Shown: positions 1 through 5,487 of the stretch, piece after piece
Layout: each line of letters starts with the position of its first letter
Numbering within the stretch: position 1 is the first letter of the stretch
Origin: UBA1494_A sp963973975
GTDB taxonomy: Bacteria > Bacteroidota > Bacteroidia > Flavobacteriales_E > Vicingaceae
DNA length: 15,755 nt
NCBI GenBank assembly: GCA_963973975.1
Contig: CAXBCF010000037.1
Span: 1 to 15,755 of the forward strand
Direction: 5' to 3'
Notes under the pieces: model-generated
Told to the model about the DNA's origin: nothing
What the model saw: only the letters and a program-made list of their open reading frames with translations
The model's database searches: none
Position numbers and translations under genes: made by a program

Positions 1-57
1 AACTGAAAGGTTTGTACTTTCAAATCCGCTACTGCTCATACACGAAACCGTTATGCC
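1..57 (+). repeat. attC-like site A (right part only)
   Basis: This is the right half of the site family repeated five more times in the window. It shows the AAATCCGC start of the right arm, continues to CACGAAACC, and ends in the box GTTATGCC (50-57). That box is the exact reverse complement of GGCATAAC at 2846-2853, the closing box of the same cassette. The left arm must lie just outside the window. The predicted exchange point, by analogy with integrons, is between G50 and T51. Confidence 0.7.
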
Positions 58-109
58 TCACCCTAAAAGACGACCGTGCTAAAAACAAACTGACCAAATT
101 TTTTCAGAA

Positions 110-158
110 TTTGACATCGTAGAATCAAACATATTTGTAAATTTGCCAAAATTGTCAA
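110..158 (+). promoter_or_regulatory. Possible promoter and operator of the restriction-modification operon
   Basis: TTTG at 110-113 and CATATTTG at 130-137 resemble the Bacteroidota -33 (TTTG) and -7 (TAnnTTTG) elements. The 16-nt spacer is shorter than the usual 19-21 nt and the -7 box has one mismatch. Immediately downstream lie two near-palindromic heptamers, TTGCCAA (143-149) and TTGTCAA (152-158), whose starts are 9 nt apart and which end 18 nt before the regulator's ATG. By analogy with controller proteins of restriction-modification systems, these could be the autoregulatory operator. Nothing in the sequence proves binding. Confidence 0.35.
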
Positions 159-176
159 GGTGAAATTTTCAAGAAG

Positions 177-503
177 ATGAAAGAAACATTTGGAGAATAC
201 ATACACAAACTTAGGTCGGACAACAGCTTGACGTTAACTAAACTTGCTGCTGCATTAGATATTGACCAATCTACTCTTTCAAAAATAGAGAACGGGAAAA
301 GAAATGTTCCAGTTGAAGTCCTACCAAAGCTCTCGAAGATTTTCAATCTTGACTTGAAACAATTGGAACACGAGTATTTCAGTGAGAAAATTGCTGAAAT
401 CATTTATCCGCAAGAAGAACCAAGAGAACTTTTAAAAGCGGCTGAAGAAAAGGCAAAATATATGCGAATCAAGAATCAACAACAAGGAAAAATAAACTTT
501 TAA
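177..503 (+). CDS. XRE/Cro-family regulator (probable controller of the restriction-modification system)
   Basis: This is a 108-residue protein with a Cro/C1-type helix-turn-helix over residues 6-64. The recognition segment is around residues 28-42, including DIDQSTLSKIENGKR, the hallmark of XRE proteins. The C-terminal 40 residues are charged and helical (residues 70-108), longer than in classical C proteins of about 80 residues. It is the first gene of cassette 1. Its stop codon is 3 nt before the methyltransferase ATG, so the genes are very likely co-transcribed. Family knowledge suggests a DNA-binding repressor or activator that delays endonuclease expression when the system enters a new cell. 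No strong ribosome-binding site is visible, as is common in Bacteroidota. The HTH assignment is firm and the controller role is inferred from position. Confidence 0.85.
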   Translation: MKETFGEYIHKLRSDNSLTLTKLAAALDIDQSTLSKIENGKRNVPVEVLPKLSKIFNLDLKQLEHEYFSEKIAEIIYPQEEPRELLKAAEEKAKYMRIKNQQQGKINF

Positions 504-506
504 GCT

Positions 507-1727
507 ATGATAAAATATTCAAAACTTCGGGACAAGCTAAAAGTTGAAACCTTAAATGGCAATGCGGAAGATTTAGCTTTTTTCACCCACTATCTTCACA
601 ACCATACAAACGGAGTATCAAAATCTTTTGAAAAAAGAGCAAAAGAATACTATTCTTCAATGAGCGAAGAAATGAATATTGTAGCAGAGCCAGAATTGCA
701 GGCAATGCTTCCCATAAAATGGGATATTCCATTTCCAGCACCTGAAAATCCTGAGTTTACTTTTATTGACCTTTTTGCAGGAATTGGGGGTTTCAGAATT
801 CCATTACAAGAACTTGGCGGTAAATGTGTTTTTTCTTCTGAGTTTAATTATCACGCACAACGTGCCTATGAATTTAATTTTGGGGAAGTGCCTTTTGGCG
901 ACATCACAAAACTTAATTTAGATATTGTTCCAAAACACGATATTCTTTGTGCAGGTTTTCCTTGCCAACCATTTAGCATTTCAGGTAAAATGAAAGGTTT
1001 TGAAGACACAAGGGGAACGTTGATTTATCACGTTTTTGAATTAATTGAGAAACGTCAACCAAAGGTTGTTCTTCTTGAAAATGTAAAGCATTTGGTTTAC
1101 CACGACAACAAAAGAACACTTTCGACCATAGTTCAACACTTGGAAGAAATGGGTTATGTGGTTTCAAAAAAAGTTTTGAACGCTTCTGACTTTGGTTTGC
1201 CACAAAATAGAGAACGCATAATTATCATAGGACATAAGGAAACTAAATTTGATTTTTCAAAAATCAAAAAGAAACCTAAACCAGCTCTTAAAGACTTTTT
1301 AGACAAAGAAAACGATTTTGAATATTTAGATGAGCCTTATACTATTTTGGATGAGCAAAAAACGCAAGATTCAGGATTGGTTTTCGCAGGTTACAGAAAC
1401 AAAACTATCCGAAAAGCAGGAGTAAGACCAGGAACAGAACACTTGTCAAGAGTTCATAAACAACCAAACAGAATTTACTCTACCGAAGGTGTTCATCCAG
1501 CTCTTCCATCGCAAGAGTCATCAGGAAGATTTTGGATTTGGCACGAAGGAACTGTAAGGAAACTTACAATTCAGGAGTGCTATAAAATTATGGGATTCCC
1601 GAAAAAATTCAAGTTACTTAACAACAAAGCAGAACTATATAAACAAGTTGGCAACTCTGTTGCCGTTCCAATGATTAAAGCCGTTGGTGAGCAGATTAAA
1701 ACACAACTTTTAAAATTAGAAAAATAG
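507..1727 (+). CDS. DNA (cytosine-5)-methyltransferase of a type II restriction-modification system
   Basis: This 406-residue protein has all key C5-methyltransferase motifs in order. Motif I is DLFAGIGGF (88-96, AdoMet binding). Motif IV is FPCQPFS (151-157), with catalytic Cys153. Motif VI is ENV (191-193), motif VIII is QNRERI (233-238), motif IX is RKLTIQEC (351-358) and motif X is GNSV (382-385). The stretch of about 110 residues between motifs VIII and IX is the expected target-recognition domain. The first 85 residues are an extra N-terminal extension. It should transfer a methyl group from AdoMet to cytosine C5 in a short target and protect host DNA from the next gene product. Its TAG stop is followed directly by the endonuclease ATG, which points to translational coupling. 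The recognition sequence cannot be read from the protein. Confidence 0.95.
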   Translation: MIKYSKLRDKLKVETLNGNAEDLAFFTHYLHNHTNGVSKSFEKRAKEYYSSMSEEMNIVAEPELQAMLPIKWDIPFPAPENPEFTFIDLFAGIGGFRIPLQELGGKCVFSSEFNYHAQRAYEFNFGEVPFGDITKLNLDIVPKHDILCAGFPCQPFSISGKMKGFEDTRGTLIYHVFELIEKRQPKVVLLENVKHLVYHDNKRTLSTIVQHLEEMGYVVSKKVLNASDFGLPQNRERIIIIGHKETKFDFSKIKKKPKPALKDFLDKENDFEYLDEPYTILDEQKTQDSGLVFAGYRNKTIRKAGVRPGTEHLSRVHKQPNRIYSTEGVHPALPSQESSGRFWIWHEGTVRKLTIQECYKIMGFPKKFKLLNNKAELYKQVGNSVAVPMIKAVGEQIKTQLLKLEK

Positions 1728-2828
1728 ATGGAGCCAACAGAATTTTTAGAAAAAATATACGCTGAATCAATGGAACTTGTTGGTTCTGATGATAAAATTA
1801 AATCTGACTTAAATAAGGCAATTGAGAATCATCTACTTGAAATATTAGGTAGGTCGGAATCTGCAAAAGCGGTAATCACAGTTATACTAACAAGTGCTGT
1901 TTACAAAAAATTAAACCCTGCTCAAGACATACGAAATCATCAAACAAGTATTCCAAATGGTTATTCGGGAAGAACATTTGATTCAAAATTCATAACTCCT
2001 TTTCTTAAAGGGATAAAGTTTCCTGCAATGGCAGAAAGCGGTTGGCTAACTCGTTCATTAGAACAGAAAGTTCCCTACGATTCAAATTATTCAGGAGCAA
2101 TAAGACCAGACTCTTTAAAAACAGCATTTCTTGAAACCATTGATTTTATTCAGAAAGGCAAAGACATTGACAAGCTTTTAAGTTTTTTGTTTCAAGGACT
2201 AATCATCCAAAGAAATGCACAACAAATAGACTTGGCAAAACCTTTAAACTTACCTATTGCAACAATAATTGATTTATTGAGCAAGCATTTTGACACCAAA
2301 TATTCGGCAGAAGGTGCATCAAGACTTCCAGTTTTAGCTTTGTATGCAGCTTACCAATGCTTAATCAATGAAACAAAAAGATTTGAAGGAAAAGTATTAT
2401 TGCCAATGGAAAGTCATACTTCGGCTGACAGTCGAAGCGGGCGTATTGGCGACATTGACATTGTTGATGAAAAGGAACGAGCTTTTGAAGCAGTTGAAGT
2501 GAAACACGGTATTCCAATAACGGCACAACTTGTAAAAGACGCATTTGAGAAATTTAAGACAACTCAAGTAAACCGCTATTACTTGCTATCAACCGCAAAT
2601 ATTGACACCTCACAAGCTGACGAAATCAATAAAGAAATAGAGAGAATCAAAAACATTCACGGTTGCCACGTTATTGCAAATGGCTTGACACATTCTTTAA
2701 AATACTATTTACGACTACTTTCTGACACATCAGAATTTATTGAAAACTATGTAAACAGCATTGAAATTGACACAGCATTGAAGTATGAACACAAAAAGGA
2801 ATGGAATAATATCATATCGCAAATGTGA
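1728..2828 (+). CDS. Type II restriction endonuclease, PD-(D/E)xK fold, possibly SacI-like
   Basis: This 366-residue protein starts directly after the methyltransferase stop. A PD-(D/E)xK nuclease signature is visible as GDIDIV (241-246, metal-binding Asp242 or Asp244) followed by EVK (Glu257, Lys259) on the next strand. The N-terminal region contains a polar block around residues 65-112 (QDIRNHQ, GYSGRTFDSKFITPFL, ESGWLTRSLEQ). I associate that block from memory with the SacI endonuclease family. The length and the C5-methyltransferase partner also fit a SacI-type system (GAGCTC), but this is recall and not a search. It should make double-strand cuts in unmodified DNA. The gene ends 17 nt before the closing box of cassette 1. 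Confidence 0.8.
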   Translation: MEPTEFLEKIYAESMELVGSDDKIKSDLNKAIENHLLEILGRSESAKAVITVILTSAVYKKLNPAQDIRNHQTSIPNGYSGRTFDSKFITPFLKGIKFPAMAESGWLTRSLEQKVPYDSNYSGAIRPDSLKTAFLETIDFIQKGKDIDKLLSFLFQGLIIQRNAQQIDLAKPLNLPIATIIDLLSKHFDTKYSAEGASRLPVLALYAAYQCLINETKRFEGKVLLPMESHTSADSRSGRIGDIDIVDEKERAFEAVEVKHGIPITAQLVKDAFEKFKTTQVNRYYLLSTANIDTSQADEINKEIERIKNIHGCHVIANGLTHSLKYYLRLLSDTSEFIENYVNSIEIDTALKYEHKKEWNNIISQM

Positions 2829-2845
2829 CGAAAAAGAAGGGCGAA

Positions 2846-2983
2846 GGCATAACATCACCTATACGCAAGCAGGGGTTTCGTGCTTCGTAGGACAGGAAAG
2901 TGGTAAATTTAAAGTTCAGTTCTTCGTAGGAAGTTCAGTGGTTAAAATCCCTGCCTGCGTATAGCTGAGAACCGTTAGCAAGC
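2846..2983 (+). repeat. attC-like site B (closes cassette 1, opens cassette 2)
   Basis: The site runs from the closing box GGCATAAC (2846-2853) to the opening box GTTAGCAAGC (2974-2983). Arms are CTATACGCAAGCAGGG (2859-2874) and CCCTGCCTGCGTATAG (2949-2964), which pair with one mismatch. They are separated by about 75 nt containing CTTCGTAGGA twice (2883-2892 and 2922-2931). The spacers beside the boxes are asymmetric. The total is 138 bp, matching the other sites. The closing box pairs with site A and the opening box pairs with site C, as expected for cassette recombination sites. Confidence 0.8.
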
Positions 2984-2987
2984 ATTA

Positions 2988-3035
2988 CCCACATCAAAAA
3001 CATAGTTAACTTCTATGACTAACAATAAATGTGGG
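2988..3035 (+). promoter_or_regulatory. Leader stem-loop upstream of the TTG-start gene
   Basis: Two nested inverted repeats are visible: CCCACAT (2988-2994) with ATGTGGG (3029-3035), and inside them CATAG (3001-3005) with CTATG (3013-3017). The structure starts 5 nt after the opening box of cassette 2 and ends 60 nt before the gene. It could be an operator, a leader hairpin, or an insulator against incoming transcription. No recognised riboswitch is apparent, and I see no clear promoter in 3036-3095. Confidence 0.35.
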
Positions 3036-3095
3036 AATATCAGTTGAGAAATTAAACACCTAATAAGCAACAACAAAATCTAAGTATAGACAGAA

Positions 3096-3770
3096 TTGAA
3101 AAATATAATCTTTTTACTATTTAGTTGTTTTTCAATAAGTACCCTCTATTCACAAGTGAGTATTGGTGAATATTGTTCAAAATCTAATACTCATAGAGAT
3201 TGCTTTAATTTTATTGACTCTAATAAATTCTCATATATCCATTCAGGTTGCTTAGGACGAAGTGCCGGTTATGGTACTTATCAAATTATAAATGACTCAT
3301 TAATACTATCATTTAAAGATAGTTTAAATCTAAATTCACGGTTTTTTTATTTCACTGATTCAACCGATAATAATCAGGATTCAATCGAACTACATCTTTT
3401 TATAACTGACCTTGAAAATAAACCCATGTATGGAGTAAAAGTAGAGCTTCTTGCTACTCGAAAAAATAATAAAGACGATGTAATTAAATCCTTCTATTTA
3501 AATAAATACGGAGCACAAAAAATAAAATTAGAAAGAACAAATAAAAAAGTTTGGATTAAAATATCAAATCTAGGGTGGGATCCTTTCTACGTCAACTTTA
3601 AACCCACTAAAAATTTCAATTTTAGAGGCAAGGTAGATAAAGATAAAGTTGAACTCATTAAAGATAGAACCTCAATCTATGAAATAAGAAAAAACAAAAA
3701 AGAAAAACTATTTATAATTGATGGACAAGGGGAAAACACTAGAAAATTAGAATTATTTAAGGTAAAATAA
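3096..3770 (+). CDS. Secreted or periplasmic protein of unknown function (TTG start)
   Basis: This is a 224-residue protein with a typical Sec signal peptide: a Lys near the start, a hydrophobic core, and probable cleavage after YSQ at about residue 20. The best start is TTG at 3096. No in-frame ATG lies upstream, and the TTG places the signal peptide correctly. The mature part begins with a Cys-containing segment, then a GYGTYQIINDSLILSF stretch around residues 58-73 that reads like beta-strand repeats of Bacteroidota lipocalin-like proteins. Residues 95-160 (LHLFITDLENKPMYGVKVEL and after) resemble a carboxypeptidase-regulatory-like beta sandwich. These are fold impressions only and I do not recognise the family. 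It is the sole gene of cassette 2 and is A/T-rich compared with its neighbours. Confidence 0.75.
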   Translation: MKNIIFLLFSCFSISTLYSQVSIGEYCSKSNTHRDCFNFIDSNKFSYIHSGCLGRSAGYGTYQIINDSLILSFKDSLNLNSRFFYFTDSTDNNQDSIELHLFITDLENKPMYGVKVELLATRKNNKDDVIKSFYLNKYGAQKIKLERTNKKVWIKISNLGWDPFYVNFKPTKNFNFRGKVDKDKVELIKDRTSIYEIRKNKKEKLFIIDGQGENTRKLELFKVK

Positions 3771-3812
3771 AGTATTTAGACGATTTTGGATTAAAAAAAA
3801 TAAAATAAAAAC

Positions 3813-3950
3813 GCTTGCTAACATCGGTTATGGCTAATGCGGGCTGATAGGGTAAAAATGAGGATATTGCAAAAAATAAACGCAAATGCGGGCAGACAAG
3901 AACGGAGCTTTGAAATCCGCACTAGCCATAGCCGAGGACCGTTACCACAC
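3813..3950 (+). repeat. attC-like site C (closes cassette 2, opens cassette 3)
   Basis: The closing box GCTTGCTAAC (3813-3822) is followed by the arm CGGTTATGGCTAATGCGG (3825-3842). After about 74 nt comes the arm CCGCACTAGCCATAGCCG (3917-3934), matching at 16 of 18 positions, with both exceptions compatible with G-T pairs. The opening box is GTTACCACAC (3941-3950). Spacers are 2 nt on the left and 6 nt on the right, giving the asymmetric bulge expected of a folded attC site. The total is 138 bp. Confidence 0.85.
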
Positions 3951-3959
3951 ATTAAAAAA

Positions 3960-4751
3960 ATGAAAATTAGACTTCTATTCATAATCATTCCAGTAATGTT
4001 CACTCAAATAGCAGTCGGACAAATTCGGAGCGACAATTTTTTCCAACAACATGACTATGAAATTGCGCGGTTTGTTGGAATGAAATATAACGACATCAAG
4101 GATGAACTTGGAGAACCATATCTTGCCTCAATTCTTGATACTGCTTTGATGACAAGAACACATTATTACAAAATAGCCGTAAAAAGTGATTCTATTGACT
4201 TTCAAATTCACTATGACAGTGACTTATGGTGCAACGGCTTCTCTTTTTTAGCAGACAACATACAGTACGGAGAGAATATTAACGAGCTAACCAAAACTTA
4301 CATCAAAGCGGACGAATATCTTGTATCACCCAACAGATATTTAGTCTCGATTCGACACATGGAGGATGGTAGAGTTTTTGTTCTCTTTAATGCCACTGTT
4401 TATCCAGTTCTATTAGCACAACTTGACGCAATTCAAGATAACCTTAGAATAGCAACTACTGATTATTCAAACTATCATATTGAAAGAGCCGAAAATGAAA
4501 TAAAAGAACTTTACCAAACCATTCTTGCAGCTTCAACCATAAATAATATAACTGAAGATGAATTGAACCTACTTACCAAAATCTATAAAACTTATACTGA
4601 CATTTTAAACTATAATGGTGTCAAAATCAGCTTCATTCAACATAATGACAATATTTTTTTCAACCTGATTCCAAATGACATCAATAAACTGAAACACAAA
4701 TCAATGCAAGAGGTAGATTTTTCAGAAATTCAAAATTTAGTGCAATTTTGA
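3960..4751 (+). CDS. Secreted protein of unknown function
   Basis: The ATG at 3960 gives a 263-residue protein beginning MKIRLLFIIIPVMF, with a clear Sec signal peptide and probable cleavage after AVGQ (about residue 21). The reading frame stays open upstream to 3837, but that extension would translate the attC-like site and place the signal peptide internally, so the shorter start is preferred. The mature protein is mixed alpha/beta, with a segment MKYNDIKDELGEPY (about 42-55) near the N-terminus and a helical region around residues 170-215. I recognise no catalytic motif or named family. It shares cassette 3 with the small membrane protein 41 nt downstream. The start codon follows the opening box by only 9 nt, so its promoter must lie inside or upstream of the attC-like site. 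Confidence 0.75.
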   Translation: MKIRLLFIIIPVMFTQIAVGQIRSDNFFQQHDYEIARFVGMKYNDIKDELGEPYLASILDTALMTRTHYYKIAVKSDSIDFQIHYDSDLWCNGFSFLADNIQYGENINELTKTYIKADEYLVSPNRYLVSIRHMEDGRVFVLFNATVYPVLLAQLDAIQDNLRIATTDYSNYHIERAENEIKELYQTILAASTINNITEDELNLLTKIYKTYTDILNYNGVKISFIQHNDNIFFNLIPNDINKLKHKSMQEVDFSEIQNLVQF

Positions 4752-4792
4752 GTGGAATGTCCCACCCCCTTTTCAACAAAAAACATTAGACT

Positions 4793-4993
4793 ATGAGGTA
4801 CGTATTGGCTCTATTTCTTCCATGGTTATCATTAATGCTTCAAGGCAAGATCGGAGCAGGAATAGTTTGCTTAATTCTTCAAATTACTATAATAGGATGG
4901 TTGCCAGCTTTTATTTGGGCAGTTGTGTCATTAAATAGAATGTACGCAGACCGAAGAACGCAGACAATAATAAGAGAAATGAAGAAAAAATAA
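4793..4993 (+). CDS. YqaE/Pmp3-like small membrane protein
   Basis: This 66-residue protein has two hydrophobic segments, about residues 3-15 and 20-49, separated by a short Gln-Gly-Lys turn. They are followed by a positively charged C-terminus (DRRTQTIIREMKKK). The pattern of two short hairpinned membrane segments, with a Gly-rich middle and WLPAFIWAVV ending the second, resembles the YqaE/Pmp3 (UPF0057) family. Members are small inner-membrane proteins linked to membrane potential and stress tolerance. The assignment rests on size and pattern only. It is the second gene of cassette 3, and its TAA abuts the closing box region at 4995. Confidence 0.65.
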   Translation: MRYVLALFLPWLSLMLQGKIGAGIVCLILQITIIGWLPAFIWAVVSLNRMYADRRTQTIIREMKKK

Positions 4994-4994
4994 C

Positions 4995-5130
4995 GTGTGG
5001 TAACATCGCATATAACTTATGGCGGGAAAGTGGTAAAACAAAGCTTAGTGCTTTTAGCTAAATTTGGTCTCGGTGGACAGAAAAGTTCTCCGAAAACCGC
5101 CACAAGTCATATGCAAAACCGTTGGGTGCA
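4995..5130 (+). repeat. attC-like site D (closes cassette 3, opens cassette 4)
   Basis: The closing box GTGTGGTAAC (4995-5004) is followed by the arm GCATATAACTTATGGCGG (5008-5025). The loop is about 71 nt, and the second arm CCGCCACAAGTCATATGC (5097-5114) matches at 16 of 18 positions. The opening box is GTTGGGTGC (5121-5129). This opening box pairs with GCACCCAAC at 14971-14979, almost 10 kb away. Part of the loop (GGACAGAAAAGT) closely resembles the loop of site F (GGACAAGAAAGT). Confidence 0.85.
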
Positions 5131-5267
5131 AGTGTAAAAAGACAACTGACACTGCTAACGAACAAGTGACAAAAACGAAAAAGAAAACCATTTTGACAGG
5201 AGACAAAAGATATAGAAACGAAATTATAGAAGGAGAGCATCTAAACCGACACGCTGACCGACCTTAT

Positions 5268-5390
5268 GTTTTTTATTTTTTTTCCCACCGCACTTTTTTA
5301 AAAACAATTTTAGCCACCCACACATTGCACACATTTGGCTTTGCCTGCCAGCACACCAGCCAGCCCGAAGACAAAGCCAAAAGAGTGCAA
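5268..5390 (-). repeat. Left composite hairpin element flanking the copper operon
   Basis: In + strand order this contains GTTTTTTATTTTTTTT (5268-5283), a 10-nt spacer, TTTTTTAAAAACAATTTT (5294-5311), and a hairpin with arms 5325-5343 and 5372-5390. The arms pair at 17 of 19 positions, with an ACA/AGA internal mismatch loop and a 28-nt terminal loop. Both A/T-rich blocks recur exactly, as reverse complements, in the element at 14764-14892, at similar spacing and also next to a hairpin. The hairpins face the copper operon from both sides. Confidence 0.7.
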
Positions 5391-5425
5391 TCTTCCACGC
5401 TCTGTTCAAGAGACGAGTTTCTTAA

Positions 5426-5483
5426 CTTGACTACAATCATCAGTTTATTAAGGTAACTTTATAAAAATATTAGTAAAATATTT
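5426..5483 (+). promoter_or_regulatory. Possible promoter region of the copper operon
   Basis: TAACTTTA (5454-5461) is a 7/8 match to the Bacteroidota -7 element TAnnTTTG. A good -33 TTTG is lacking: CTTG at 5426-5429 is 24 nt away, which is too far. AAATATT (5465-5471) and AATATTT (5477-5483) form a short perfect inverted repeat just before the ATG at 5488, which could be an operator but may be chance in A/T-rich DNA. Confidence 0.3.
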
Positions 5484-5487
5484 AAAA

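Larger units (their letters stand above)
51..2974 (+). mobile_element. Integron-like cassette 1: type II restriction-modification system
   Basis: The limits are set by the GTT boxes of sites A and B, assuming cleavage between G and TT. The unit contains an XRE-type regulator, a cytosine methyltransferase and an endonuclease, all on the + strand with gaps of 3 and 0 nt, followed by attC-like site B. The opening box (GTTATGCC) and closing box (GGCATAAC) are exact reverse complements. Beyond the 8 nt, the flanking CTCACCC and GGGCGAA stretches also nearly pair. At 2.9 kb this is long for a cassette but holds a self-sufficient functional unit. Confidence 0.7.
2975..3941 (+). mobile_element. Integron-like cassette 2: secreted protein of unknown function
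   Basis: The cassette is bounded by GTTAGCAAGC (2974-2983) and its exact reverse complement GCTTGCTAAC (3813-3822), followed by the rest of attC-like site C. Pairing extends further with CATT against AACG (one mismatch). It contains one + strand gene and a leader of about 110 nt that carries a hairpin. Confidence 0.7.
3942..5121 (+). mobile_element. Integron-like cassette 3: secreted protein plus YqaE-like protein
   Basis: The boxes GTTACCACAC (3941-3950) and GTGTGGTAAC (4995-5004) are perfect reverse complements over 10 nt, and pairing continues (ATTA against TAAC, one mismatch). Two + strand genes lie between them. The first begins only 9 nt after the opening box, and the stop codon of the second ends immediately before the closing box, so almost no cassette DNA is non-coding. 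Confidence 0.7.
5131..5487 (+). other. Non-coding leader of cassette 4
   Basis: This stretch has no convincing gene. An open frame across 5064-5456 runs through attC-like site D and encodes nothing recognisable. The part 5131-5267 is featureless and A-rich. The part 5268-5390 is the left hairpin element described separately. The last part, 5391-5487, is the probable promoter region of the copper operon. Confidence 0.6.

Noticed and set aside
2846..2983. attC-like sites as ordinary rho-independent terminators
   Set aside because: The arms are separated by about 70 nt, no T-tract follows, and the end boxes vary in a cassette-matched way that termination would not need.
3837..3959. N-terminal extension of the cassette 3 secreted protein
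   Set aside because: It would translate most of attC-like site C and bury the signal peptide. The ATG at 3960 starts exactly at a proper signal peptide.
5064..5456. Open frame of 130 codons covering site D and the leader of cassette 4
   Set aside because: It reads through an attC-like site and a hairpin element, has no recognisable domain, and its composition follows the repeats. Treated as non-coding.
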